Source of the DNA: Dysidea avara
Taxonomy: Eukaryota; Porifera; Demospongiae; Dictyoceratida; Dysideidae
Reading direction: 5' to 3'
Assembly (NCBI RefSeq): GCF_963678975.1
Contig: NC_089276.1
Span: forward strand, 22,241,059-22,305,058
Length of the DNA stretch: 64,000 bases
Shown: one piece after another, positions 10,480 to 23,100 of the stretch
Numbering within the stretch: the first letter of the stretch is position 1
How the letters are laid out: every line of letters starts with the position of its first letter
Program-made: the position numbers and the translations under genes
The notes under the pieces: model-generated
Database searches by the model: none
The model's input: only the letters and a program-made list of their open reading frames with translations
What the model was told of the DNA's origin: nothing

Positions 10480-11741
10480 TAGAGCTGAGCGATACTGCCA
10501 TTTTAGTATCACGATCGATACTAAAGCCACTATTCACGATACTTACAAATATGTCAATCATAGCTGGTGCTACTAGTGTATTCCTCAGTATTCCTGCAGG
10601 AAGTCTTTAAAAGTAGCATCAAACTAGGGGAGTTTGTAAAAGATGGAATAAGGAAAAGCGGAATAATGGAATAACTTGCATCACAATGAACGGGCATTTA
10701 TATGGCTTATGCAATGTTAGGGTGATTGTACTGTTACAGCTGTGAACTCATCCCTCGTAGATATCCTTACAATGTAGGGTGATTGCGTGTACTGTTACAG
10801 CTGTGAACTACACTGCTTCGTCACTCATAGATGTCCTAGCGAAATGATTACTATACGCTCTTACTACTACTGTATGTAGCTAAGCTAGAATATACAGTAG
10901 TTAGCTATTAGTTTCGTTTTCGAGTCTTCATCCTTCCAGTGGAGGGATGAAACAAAACGGCTGTCACACCCCCTTTTGCTTGCGACATTGGTACCATACT
11001 TTACATACAGTAGTAGCTAGTAAGAGCTATAATCAAATGTAATTTTGCACTTCGTAAGCGGGTACTGTATGTTAAGTATGGTACCAACATCATGAGCAAA
11101 AGGGGGTGTGACAGCCGTTTCGTTTCATCCCTCCACTGGAAGGATGAAGACTTAAAACAAAACTAATAGCTAACTACTGTATATTCTAGCTGTGCTAGCG
11201 CAATGATACTTAGCTACATACAGTAGTAGTAAGAGCATATAGTAATCACTTCGCTAGGACGGCTATGAGCGACGAAGCAGTGTAGTTCACAACTGTAACA
11301 GTACACGCAATCGTCCTAACATTGCAAGGATATCTACGACGGATGAGTTCACAGCTGTAACAGTACAATCACCCTAACATTGCATAAGAAGCCATATTGA
11401 TATAAAACGCCCATTCGTTGTGACTCGAGTTATTCCGCTATTCCGTTATTCCTTAGTTCCGCCTTTTACAAACTCCCTCAAACTAGCCACTGTCATCCTT
11501 GTTTATAGTAACAGTTATTGTAACACATGCTTTGAAGTTATGTTATGGTGTTCACACCTCTCTGCAGGGGTAACCAGGTTATGACTTAAAGGATTCTTGA
11601 GCCTAATACAGCATAACAAATGGATTTTAATGACAGTAATGTACAGCATGGTATCACGATAGTTAATAACAAAATATCGCGATATCGATACTTTCAAAAT
11701 ATCGCGATATATCGCTAAAACGGTAGTATCGCTCAGCCCTA
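10480..11741. mobile_element. hAT-like element with a nested foldback insertion
   Basis: The ends are TAGAGCTGAGCGATAC and, inverted, TAGGGCTGAGCGATAC. Flanking them on both sides is the 8-base word GTCTTGTG (10472-10479 and 11742-11749). Taking out the nested foldback (10628-11477 and one copy of its 9-base duplication) leaves about 0.4 kb, close to the 413 bp of the related element at 1562-1974. No transposase is present. Confidence 0.85.
10628..11477. mobile_element. 850-bp foldback element inside the hAT-like element
   Basis: Arms of nearly 400 bases run inward from GGGAGTTTGTAAAAG and its complement. They read through blocks such as TGTACTGTTACAGCTGTGAA and GGGGGTGTGACAGCCGTTT to a centre near 11,030-11,070. 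A 9-base word, TCAAACTAG, flanks it on both sides (10619-10627 and 11478-11486). Nine-base duplications and very long inverted ends are typical of Mutator-like elements, but no transposase is present to confirm the class. Confidence 0.8.
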
Positions 11742-11942
11742 GTCTTGTGTAGCTAGACCCTATTTCTCTGCACGGTGCCTAGCTTATAATCAATGCAAAG
11801 AAATAGGATCTGGCTATGACTAGCCAATCTATTAGAGTATCTTGATCATGCATTTACATGTGTTGGTATTTCATTATAATCTTGTACGTGTTATTTCATT
11901 AATGACAGATTGTACCTTGATAGTCCACCAAGCTCTGCAAGA

Positions 11943-12134
11943 TACCGTATAGCTTAAATATTTTGAGGGAGGAACTTTTTGCTGATTTTGTGGATTTGAG
12001 GGTTACCAGCAAAAATGTTATCCTTGAAATGTTTAGTCCTCCATATAGTCTGGGAGTGTTTGCAAATCCGCGAAAATTTTATTTTTAGCAACAATGCTCA
12101 AATTTGCCCCTCAAAACATTTAGGCTATACGGTA
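11943..12134. mobile_element. 192-bp MITE with TACCGTATAGC ends
   Basis: The left end TACCGTATAGCTTAAATATT and the inverted right end TACCGTATAGCCTAAATGTT match over about 27 bases and both begin at TA, suggesting a TA target duplication. Half-copies or relatives lie near 30,901 (CATATAGCCTAAATATTTCG) and 55,604-55,808. It contains no gene. Confidence 0.75.
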
Positions 12135-14105
12135 GTTTTCAACGATTGGTTTGGACAGTATGTAGTTGTCACAAGAAAAAATGAATTTGCAATTTTTTTG
12201 AAACTGCATATAATTTTTAGTGCGTTATATCTGTAAATGTTGCATGTAAATGCACTGCAATATACTCTTATTTGAAAATTTTGGAATGTTGCATGCGTAA
12301 ACTGTGGCTCCTTTTAAAAGTATTGTGTTGTAAAAGAAGAAAAACAAGAAGTTTAAAAGATATTATGTGAAAAAAGACAAAATGTGACCTACTGAGGAAA
12401 AACCAGACTTGTTCGAACTTCATTTTACAATCTTTTTGCTGTCTAGAGGTAAAAACCAATGGACTGTTAAAGTTTCAGCCTTATCTGGTAAGTGCTTTCA
12501 GAGTTATAGCAATAGACAACAAAGAAAGTAAAACAATCAATTTGTACAGTGCCCATATATGGGGAAAAACTACAGTCACTTGTTTAATCAATCATAATCA
12601 TGTCTCGAGTGCAATGGGCTACATAGTTGGGACTTGTGTTATTCTAGCCTAAATACACCTAAGCAAGAAGTTAAGGTTGTTCAAGCTTGGAAACGGTGAT
12701 ATTAAAGTTATGTTTTACTGCAACGTAACTAAACACATGTACCTCACGTTTGCTTCACGGTACAGAAACAAAACAAAGATATTCTTGCTCTCCATGAATA
12801 GGCGAATCCATTGTTCTATTAGATATCTCAGTTTGTGAGCGATAAAACATGCGTAAAATTATTTATGTAGCACAATTTTTACTTAATGTATTTCAATTGC
12901 ATTTATCTAAATATGCAAACAAGTCGGGTTTTCGTTCAGCGGGTCACAAATTTTAAAGGTGTGTAGCTATTTAGCACAAATCTGGTTTTGGAAGTGCAAG
13001 GGAATTTTTTTCTCCAAAATGGTCCATTGCTATCAATTGCAAGCTATACAGATGCAAAAAAGAAACATTTGTCTTCTGTGTAGTACACACTTAAAGAACC
13101 ATACTATGATTATACATGTGTTTGCTTTACAGCAGCTTATATAAAACATGGGTTGACTGATGTGTGTTGTTTTTTTAAAATTCCTTTATAGAGACATGGG
13201 AGATGGACAGAGAGACATTTGTCAAGCCAGCCATGGAAGTGATGGTGTATACAGAGTTGATGTAAGGACAAGTGAATTAGCTACCTTTGGCCAAATTACA
13301 TTCTGATAATAGGGATGAACCTGTGTCAGTTTCACATGTAAATTATACTTTTGATTTTTTTACACTGTACGGGTACGTATGTACTGTATATGAATCACTA
13401 AAATTTAATGATGAAAACAGTCACAATCATTGTATAGACTTTAGTATAACTCTGTGTAATGAATGGGCTTCAGTTATCCGAACAAGTTCAGTTATCTGAA
13501 CACTTTTATGATTAAACTAGTACACAGGTGTTCGGATAATGGAGGTATTGATTTTATAGAAGTCCAGTTTACCTGGTTGGTGAAGACTGAGTGTTTCGGT
13601 AAAACCATGAAGCATAACTAGTGGTAAATAGAAGAATTTCCTGGAAAAAAAATACGTGGGGCAAAAGTTTTTATCCCTAGTTACAATCTAGGTTGACAGT
13701 ACTGAACTCATACAGTATGCTAGCCTCATAGCTGTGTCTGAGACTTCTGAGTTAGTAATGTGAAGCCAATTCACTTGCAAAATTATCGGTGACTACAGTA
13801 GAGATATACCAGGTGAGTATTGCAAGTTGATGCTGTACATTTTGTAGTTAGGACTCACAACTTTTTTTCATGCACTTTTCGATATAAACATGAAACTTGG
13901 TAGACAGTTTATGTGTACCATAAAGGTCATTTTGGGATAGGAAGCCACCTTAGGTTTATAGAAATTCACCTGTATTATGTTAATGTTGTAACAACACAAA
14001 AACAACTTCCGTTTGTAAGCATATACCTATTTATACACACCAAATATAGTAGCCCTGTTCAGTTCTAAAAGGAAGAAAAATGTTCACAAAAAAGAATTTA
14101 CTCAG
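12135..14105. other. No supported gene; possible exon and pogo-like relic
   Basis: At 13192-13261 a 70-base segment is bounded by a pyrimidine tract ending in TATAG and by GTAAGG; it is open in two frames and its phase could continue the PHD-finger exon. I give this about one chance in five. At about 13,470-13,545 the sequences CAGTTATCCGAACA and GTGTTCGGATAATGG face each other, resembling Tc1/pogo-type ends. The rest looks like intron or intergenic sequence. Confidence 0.3.
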
Positions 14106-17100
14106 TTATGAGACATCATCTTGTAGGAACTCTCTCATGTACTGATTGACCAGATCAGGACGATCTTGTTGTACCCAATGACTGCACTTGGGAATGTGTC
14201 TGGTTGTCAACACATCACATCACTGTTGTTATGGTAAATAACTTACTTTACTATGAGGTTGGTGGCTACTAAATTGTGTTGGTCAGCCATTTCTAATAGA
14301 AAAGCACCATCATCATCACCCTGTGGATGAACAAACACAACACATAGAACAAGTTGTACATTGATTGTAAACACTAGTATGCATTCAAAATCACTAATGT
14401 TTCAAGGATCCAATTGATAAAAAGCAGCATGAATATGTTATCTAACCATGTGGCAAATCCCTACACATTGGCAGGTGATCACTTCAATGCCAAGTATATA
14501 TAGGGATTTTCCTGTATAGGTCAACAAAGTCTTCTGTTTTTTTTCCTACTTAACCCCATGCATTCACTGCCAATTCATTATAAACAGCAATCTATTGCTT
14601 CTGTCAAACGTTATAGTAGCCCCTGTATCTATCCTACAGTGGTCCAGTCACATCCTTAAGTGACTGGGAAAAGGATAACCAGTCCCTCATGCACTACTGT
14701 GGGTAACGTGATATCACTGCACACTTTTGGTGGTTGATAATTAGCACTGAGACAACAATTAAGTGCTGGTCACTGTAAAGTGTTATCAAGAGTTCATAAT
14801 ATATATACTGAGGAGAGTGTCCTACTCTCATATACCCCTGTAGAAGGGCATATCGTGAAGTTATGACGTAGCACTTCTGAGTTCACCTATTTTTATAATT
14901 AATTAATGATATCATTAGTCGCATGAACATGGTATCGATTGAACGCGTGCCTAACAACGTCGCTAGCAACCAAATTAACTCCAGCTCTAAATGTTTCTCA
15001 CTGAACTACAATCGTTCCTTCATGGGTTAAGATCGCTTTGTAGGCATTTCTTGTTAGGCCATTTGCGAATACGGCTATCCTGAGCATCACAAGTGTGAAA
15101 TGGTGCTAACAATTTTTGCATTTTTACGGCTGCCAGTATATCACAAACCACAACATCTTGTTGTTATGTCATAACTTCATGATACGCCCTTCTACAGGGG
15201 TATATGAGAGTAGGACACTCCTCAGTATATATACATATATATATATTTATGAACTTTTGGTGTTAGTAATAATAACCCCCCCCCCCAAAACACCTTTGCT
15301 GTAAAAAAAGGTGTGTCCAAGAAACTACAAGTATCTGTAACCCCATGTAAAACAGATAAGCTGTAGAAAAACACTCCATGAAATTAATGGGTAACTGAAA
15401 GCCGATATCTAGAGCGGCCAAGAATCAATAATGTTACTACAACTGACTATGATTACCAAAGAATACCTTGGCTGTAAAACAAGTAAATAAAAGTAACTGG
15501 CAACCAAAACAGCTGACATCTGAAGCGGCCAAGAATAAAAGTTAAGATACAACTTACTACAATTATAAACTTGCAACATTGAATCTTAATCATTCAACTG
15601 TGTTCTATACATTCACCCTTGCTACATCCTAAATTAATTCTTTGTAAGCTGGTAATTTGGCTGCCTTTTTCAATAGTCAGAGTAAAGAAAAAAAGGCGGC
15701 CAAATTACCAGCCAATTAGAATTACAAAGAATTAATTTAGGATGTAGCAAGGGTGAATGTATAGAACACAGTTGAATGATTAGGATTCAATGTTGCAAGT
15801 TTATAATTGTAGTAAGTTGTATCTTAACTTTTATTCTTGGCCGCTTCAGATGTCAGCTGTTTTGGTTGCCAGTTACTTTTATCATAGATGTACTATACAC
15901 ATAGGGATTGGAAACGGAACTCGCGCACTATAACATCCGTGTTTCGGTTTGTGTCATAGTGCGATTGCTAAGGACGATGATGGCGAGCAGGTGTGTCCGT
16001 AGTTTGTTTGTCGCTAACTTCACTTCAGGATGAAGCAGTTAAGTCTCCCAGGACAATAACAAAAGTTTGAAGAGTTTGCAAGAGCCGTATTTCAGCGAAT
16101 TTTCGGTAGTGACACACTGGACGCTGGTGCATGATTTATCCAGTTTGTTTAGTGACTGATTTCAACGACCCATGACCTTGTACTGAGTCGTATATTTGAA
16201 AGAACGGACTTTAGAGTATTCCATACCATACCATACTGTCCTGAAAGTGTGTCTGCAACTAGCTAATAGAACACTTGGTCCACCAAGCCACATTCTTCAA
16301 TTCCCAGTCCAGGTCATTCTATGATTTCATAGATTTGCAGGAGGCCTGTATGGAAGCTTCAGTGCTTACGTGGCATTATACTACAAAGTGGATAAACATG
16401 ATTGATTGGTCCCAGTATGACTTCAGTTAATTACACAAGCCATTCACCATTGCTACAGAGTTGGCTAAAGGTAGCCGCACCAGTACAGGCAGACTGTGTT
16501 AAGTCGACATTCCTCAGGGCAGTGCATTGGGCCCTCTTATTTTTAATATATGTTAATGACTTACCATCTCAAGTCACCGGTGGTTTACTGCTACAGTATG
16601 CTGACGATACCACTATTATATGCAGTGCACCTACTAAGGATGATGTAGCTTCATTGATGAATAGTCAGTTGAAGTTAATTGACCAGTGGACCAGTGCTAA
16701 TAAGATGACAGTGAACTACAGCAAGTCATCTGTCATGTGGTTTAGAGTGTCTAATAGAAGATTGCCACATGGTTACCCACCAATTATGATGGATGATGTT
16801 ATACTATCTGTGGTTCCCAAACAGAAATACCTTGGTCTGATATTTGATGAGCGTTTAACATGGTATTACCATGTCTCAAAAGTGTGTAAATCCATGTCAT
16901 ACTATCTGCATTTGCTTTGTAAACATCGGCATGTCCTTACAGATGACTTCTTGAAAACTCTTGCAGAAAGTTTAGTTTTTTCTCACTTGATCTATTGCCT
17001 GCCTGTGTGGGGTCCTTCATTGCCACATTGTTCATTTGAATGCATCAAACGTATGCAGAACCGTGCTGTCCGTTTGTGTAGATGTCTTCACAAGTATGAC

Positions 17101-20100
17101 CATGTTAGTCATCATTACCACTCATTGAACTGGTTACCTTTTGAACTATTAGTCCAGTATCGCTCTCTTTGTGCTCTGCATAGAATGTTCAAGTACCAAC
17201 GTTTACCATTAGATCCACCAATTGTGTTTGGTAGTACACACTCCTACCATACTAGAACTTTTGCAATTTTTGCTCAGCTGATGCGATGTTGATTGTCTTT
17301 TGCACAAAAACATTTTAGATATAAGTCAACTATGTGGTGGAATGCTTTACCTGAGGAAATGGTGATGGCAAGAGATTTTTCTGATGAACTGTTTTTATGT
17401 TTATTGTCAGTTACTTAATTGATTTTGTAATTATTTTCTGTATGTTTTGTGTTGTATTCTTGTGGTTGTATCATGTGTCATGTACTATATACCATAATGT
17501 ATGTGTTTTTTTTTGTTGTGTGTACTCAACCAGGGAAGAACGGCTGGTGCCGACTGGTTTTGAGTTTAAATTATGTATCAAATCAAATCGACAATCCCTC
17601 ACACTAACTAACAAAGAAACCATACACTTTGAATATTTTAACTGTACAGTAATATGTGTACGTTGAATTATGTGTGCAATGTAGCTAGCTATAAATGTTT
17701 ATGTCACTTCTTTTGAAAGTACACGTACTGTTTAAACATATAATTTGGTAGTGCATCTTGAGCTCTTGCTTGTTGGTCATCAGTACACTGTCATTTGGTG
17801 TTCTTTGATGGATGTCTAATCATGTGGCTTGGATGATTTCTTCAAAATTGTGTGTCTTATTAGAAGATTCTGTCTTTCATCCCCGTGCCATAGAGCTTTG
17901 GTTTCAGAGCAATCCAATACACACTTTACACCCCCCAAGTGTGGTAGTAGTTGATGGTATGGTAAATTGATATCTAGCATTGGTCATGGGCCTACTAAAA
18001 GTCCACAAGTGTAAAGTGGTAAGCAGTAATTTTATACAATATGACAATTGATACAATAACTCCAAGTTGCCTATTACACTACACACTTGATACAGATTTC
18101 AAAACAAAGCTACCTAAGCTGCTTCCCAACACAGAGAATCTGTGAAAAGTCTACAAAAATGAGACAGTGTGGCCATAACATAATTCGCTTACCTCTTGAC
18201 ATACTGGTGGCTTGTTTATTACGAACAACAGCCTCTTGTGGTTGCACACGCATTCCTGTTATTGTGTACAAGGCTAGGTTAACCAATTCATCAAGTTAAA
18301 AGTCGACAAATTGCTAATAGTTGGCAAATAAAGCCATTAGAAATAATATCGCGCTCGTAACTACGGACAGTATCTATGGCGACTAACTAGCGCAAGCGAA
18401 ACATGGATGATTTTTTGAGCTCATTACGTCACATTGGGAATTTGTACAGAGACGTCACGTGAGTTACTTCCGTTTCCAATCCCATTGTAAAGTTTAGTAT
18501 ATTTATGCTTTATTTACCTGTTCTACAGCCAAGGTATTCTTTGGTAATCATAGTCAGTTGTAGTAACATTATTGATTCTTGGCCGCTCTAGATATCAGCT
18601 CTTTCAGTTACCCATTAATTTCATGGAGTGTTTTTCTACAGCTTATCTGTTTTACATGGGGTTACAGATACTTGTAGTTTCTTGGACGCACCTTTTTTTA
18701 CAGCAAAGGTGTTTTGGGGGGGGGGATATCACTAATTTTTGTCAGTTATATAATTTACAGACCCAATGTTCAAGCCATGGGGGGGTGTATGATGAATTCT
18801 GCCTTGTAGAGGTGTTGCAACCAAACAGAAATCTGCTGATAGGTGGTGAGCATATAACATACATGCCTCTAGTAGCTATTAATTTTTTATTAGGTACAAG
18901 GGCCAGTGGAAATTACTGGTCATGCCAAGCAATAATGCTACAGTCAGGGTAACCAATGCAAAGATGCGTGTAAAGTACTTATTCGCAAAACATGCTTTTC
19001 TAGGTGATCTTGGGGAATACCACCATATTGAAATTTCAACTCTGAGATTGCATCTGGGATCTGGGAGTGTTTCCAGACAGAGATGTATATTGTTCAATGA
19101 CTGTTCTATTAGAGTATTTTATTGCCTGACTGTTCTATTAGAATATTTATTGCTTGACTGTTCTATTGGAGTATATCAATCATTCTGTACTTGTCAATGA
19201 ATAAAACCTGCTATGACCACTGCCATAGTGCCCTGAGGACGACCTATCAACTTGGTTTGCCACTTGTAGAGCTAGATGCTTTGCTAAGGGTTATGAAAGA
19301 GATCACAAACATTGTACTATTATTTTTATTTCACTACATACAAACACATGCTTACATCATATAAAAGCACAAGACGCACACAAAATGTGCCAAACACTAT
19401 ACACACATGTTCACAAACATACACCACATATTGGTTGTACTCAAGTTAATATCACATCTCTTGTGAAATGCTCTTGTAGGAGAGATGGTAGTGCCTTTAC
19501 TTGGTGCTAAAAAGTTCTTGCAGAAAAGAAAATTGTGTTGTAGATACTGTTTAGTGCCGGTTAATTACACATGTCACTCTATAGTTAAGCCATGAGGATA
19601 TCCAAGCAAGCGTCTTTGGTGTTGCGACTGATGTTCCAAGTTAGTTGTATGTGTGTTTAATTTAAGGTTAAGTTCAGTGCCTGCTTGTTCTTTTACAGGT
19701 CTCACTTAACCATGCAGACATCTGAATATTGTGAAAGCTGTGTGGAACAACCCCAACTCATATACACAATCATTAACAACCCCGAACCACATGCATATGT
19801 ACATTCAAGCAATCTGTTACAAAAGTTGAAAGCCACAACACAAGCTCATACCAGCAAACCACGAACCACATTCCAGCAATTTGTTACAAACTTTGTTGCA
19901 CCATGGCATGTGCATAATGATCAATTAATGAAAGCCACAACACAAGCTCCATGGTGCATTAATGGAAATAAATAAGTTCCACCTGACTGACAATTATCAC
20001 GTGACCTATTTAGGGGATAGCCCTTGGAAAGACCCTGCACAGTAACACTTCAAGTGAAAAGTGAATGACACTTGATACGCGATTTATATTACTATTGATG

Positions 20101-23100
20101 GCAGTCCATGCATATGTCTTGAGAGAGAAGTATAATATTATTAAACACTAAAATACATTAAAGTACGAGTACCGCATTGTAGAGCCATAACCAAGAACAA
20201 GTTCCACTTGACTGACAATGATCACGTGGCCTATTTAGGGGAAATCTCTTGGAAAGTCCCTGTAACACCTCAAGTGAATACACGTGATATGCAGTTTACA
20301 TTAATTATTGATGGTAGTCCATGTCTTGAGAGGACTGAATACTACTAAATATTTGTTATATTGTAACTGGATTTCAATGGAGCGGCGAAGCGTACTTAAC
20401 TGATTTGAAACTAAGATACGTAGAGTCTACACCGCTTGAAGAAGAACATCGAGTGGATATTAAAGAGTCTCTGGCGAGAATACTGATGTCCTCAGCTCTT
20501 CGTGGAGGTTCAGTAATGAAAAGAGGAGTGGAGGTTAGTAACGAAACGAGGAGTGGAGGTTCAGTAACAAAAGGAGGAATGAAAAAAATGAGGCTAGTGT
20601 GCAAAGTGCCACATCTATTCACACTGATTAACCGCGTGTATGCGATTGGTTTTTAGACTGTCAGACATCTGCACTGACTAGTGCAAGTTCACTGAGACCA
20701 AGCTGAAAACTTCTGTGATGGTACCAAGTTAATTGAGTAGCAGCAGGTACCAATATTTTCCGCTTGAAATTATATCTCATGGATGGATTGTCAACAAGGT
20801 GTACTCGTACACTGAGACCAGACAGCTTTCATTGTCACTGTAGTGCCAATTTAGAAGTCCTGGAACTAGGTGGAAGAAGTAAGGTAATCTACATGATGCT
20901 GGTACAAAAATACTCTTTCACTTTGCATACTGGTCTTTATGTACAGTGAAACCTGTCTAATCAGGACACTGTGTAGTAAGGTCACTGCTGGGCCAACTTG
21001 TGAATCCTCAAACGTATTACCTCAAGGGTGTGATAAATTTTCAGTTCCCCAAATCTGTCATTTACGTAAAGTGACAGATTTTTAGCTGTATTGTATTTAA
21101 TGCCCACCTGTCTATTTTACAGGTACAGGGTACTTGGTCATAGCATGCGGTTCTCTTACTAGCAGTGCTACATACATAACTTGGCTAGAGCTGCTCTAAA
21201 CTTGGCAACTAAGATCAAGGTTCGGGGGATAAGTAGACAAAGGAATTTTATAATGTTATGTGTGTTCTTTAGTTCTCAATTGTCAAGTTTACATGGACTG
21301 TACACCAAGTGTGCGTGGACTGTAGTAACATCAAGGACGTTGTGGATCTTCAGGTCAGCAGTGCTACATACATAACCTGCTCTAAACTTGGCAACTAAGA
21401 TCAAGGTTCGGGGAGTAAGTAGACAAAGGAATTTTATAATGCTGTGTGTTCTTTAGTTCTCAACTGTCAAGTGTACGTGGAATGTACACCAAGTGTGCGT
21501 GGACTGCAAGGACATTGTGGATCTTCAGGTCAGTCTGTGTGTATACTAAGAAATTTTTATATTACCTCAAGGGTGTGATGAATTTTCAGATCCTCAAATC
21601 TGTCATTTGTGTAAAAAGTGACAGATTTTTAGCTGTATTGTATTTAATGCCCTGTCAATTTTACAGGTACAGGGTACTTGGTCATAGCATGCGGTTCTCT
21701 CACTAGCAGTGGCACATACGTAAAGATCAAGGTTCGGGGGAGTAATTTATATAGACAGAGGAATTATATAATGTTATGTGTGTTCTTTAGTTCTCAATTG
21801 TCAAGTGTACGTGGACGATGAGGCCTGATAAGATCTTGGCATTATATCTCAGTTGATTACAATCTTCTGAATTTCCAGGATGAGGCGTACAGTTGCGATG
21901 GGACTAACTACTGTAACCTGTCTTAGCATCCACCTGTATAGAAAGGCCACCTCTTTAAAAAGACCAGCTTTAAATTCCCCTAGTGAGAAGTTTATACACT
22001 AATTTACCTGTCTAAAGCAGCCACCTGCCTATTAAGGCCAAGAAATCTTGGCCCGAAGGTGACCGGCTTAGACAGTTTCCACTGTATCCCATTTTATTGT
22101 CAGAATTTTATTGTTAATGTCACGAACAATTAATGTGATATATTTTGTTATGTAACATGTGTATTAATTAAATGACATGCATGACGAAAGCCACAATGGA
22201 AGTGACTACTTGCTGTTGGAGTGGGTAATGCTATGTAACGAGCTGGTTTGAGCACCACCAGAACACAAGTTATTTTAATACACTGTACCGGGTCATGTGT
22301 GGTGTGGCAACAAGAATTATTCTTGGAACACCTTCTCTAGTGACGCTACGTTCCTGACGCTTTCACACTGGTTTATAAGACATCTGCCAATTATCAACGC
22401 ACGCATGAGGCGTGGCACTAAATGGAGTTTATAAGATTTCTGCTTAAAACACCTTCCCTAGGGAACTTACGGTTCTACACGCTTTTACAACTTGTTTATC
22501 AGACTTTAGGGCTTGTGTCCACATCGTGTCTTTAAAAGTTATTGTAGGGATTAGAGGTTTGATCGAAGAAAATATGCGTATGAACAAACCAGGATTAGAT
22601 AATGTCAGTGCTAGATGGACTGTATAAACATGGGTAAGTTGACTGGTATAAGGTGACGCTAGGTGTAACACAAGGTTGAGAAATAAAGCGAAATATGTCT
22701 AAATACGCGTTTAATACCGGTCGCAAGAAAACTACTACTACTACTACTACGAAAAAAGATTTTTTTATTACGTAACACAATACAAACCTATTGAGAGATG
22801 TTGCATAATTCAGGGATAATATTGTGAAACCGTCCCTACATGTAAATAACTCACAGTAGTGGCCATGTGTCTTTTAATTGGGCGTGCGCTTTGTAGTTTC
22901 TTGGCCGCGTGCCTCACTACCGTGAGTCTTGATAATAATAATTCTTTGAAGTGATATTGGTACTACTAATGAAGAAACAGCAACTGAGAAGATGGATATT
23001 TTATGGCTTATTAGAACAGCATGTTTCTACTTTCGTATGCCTCAAATCAGTGGCCTCAAGTGCATATGTATATATGCACACTTGCTAAGATGCCTGAAAA

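Larger units (their letters stand above)
15276..18725. mobile_element. Foldback element with its right arm split by an insertion
   Basis: The left arm (15276-15680) runs from CCCCAAAACACCTTTGCTG through GCGGCCAAGAATCAATAATG, CTTGGCTGTAAAAC and AGCTGACATCTGAAGCGGCC to a loop near 15,685. The right arm repeats this inverted, but in two pieces: 15,690-15,882 and 18,514-18,725. Joining the pieces across the insertion at 15,883-18,508 restores the arm order, so a foldback of about 0.8 kb was interrupted later. It lies inside intron 8 of the epoxide hydrolase. Confidence 0.85.

Noticed and set aside
19685-19975. 96-codon open frame as a gene
   Set aside because: No domain, no homologue recognised, and it lies in a repeat-rich intron of the hydrolase.
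22595-22780. Frame with a run of valines resembling a membrane segment
   Set aside because: The run is a CTA/TAG-type microsatellite translated by chance.
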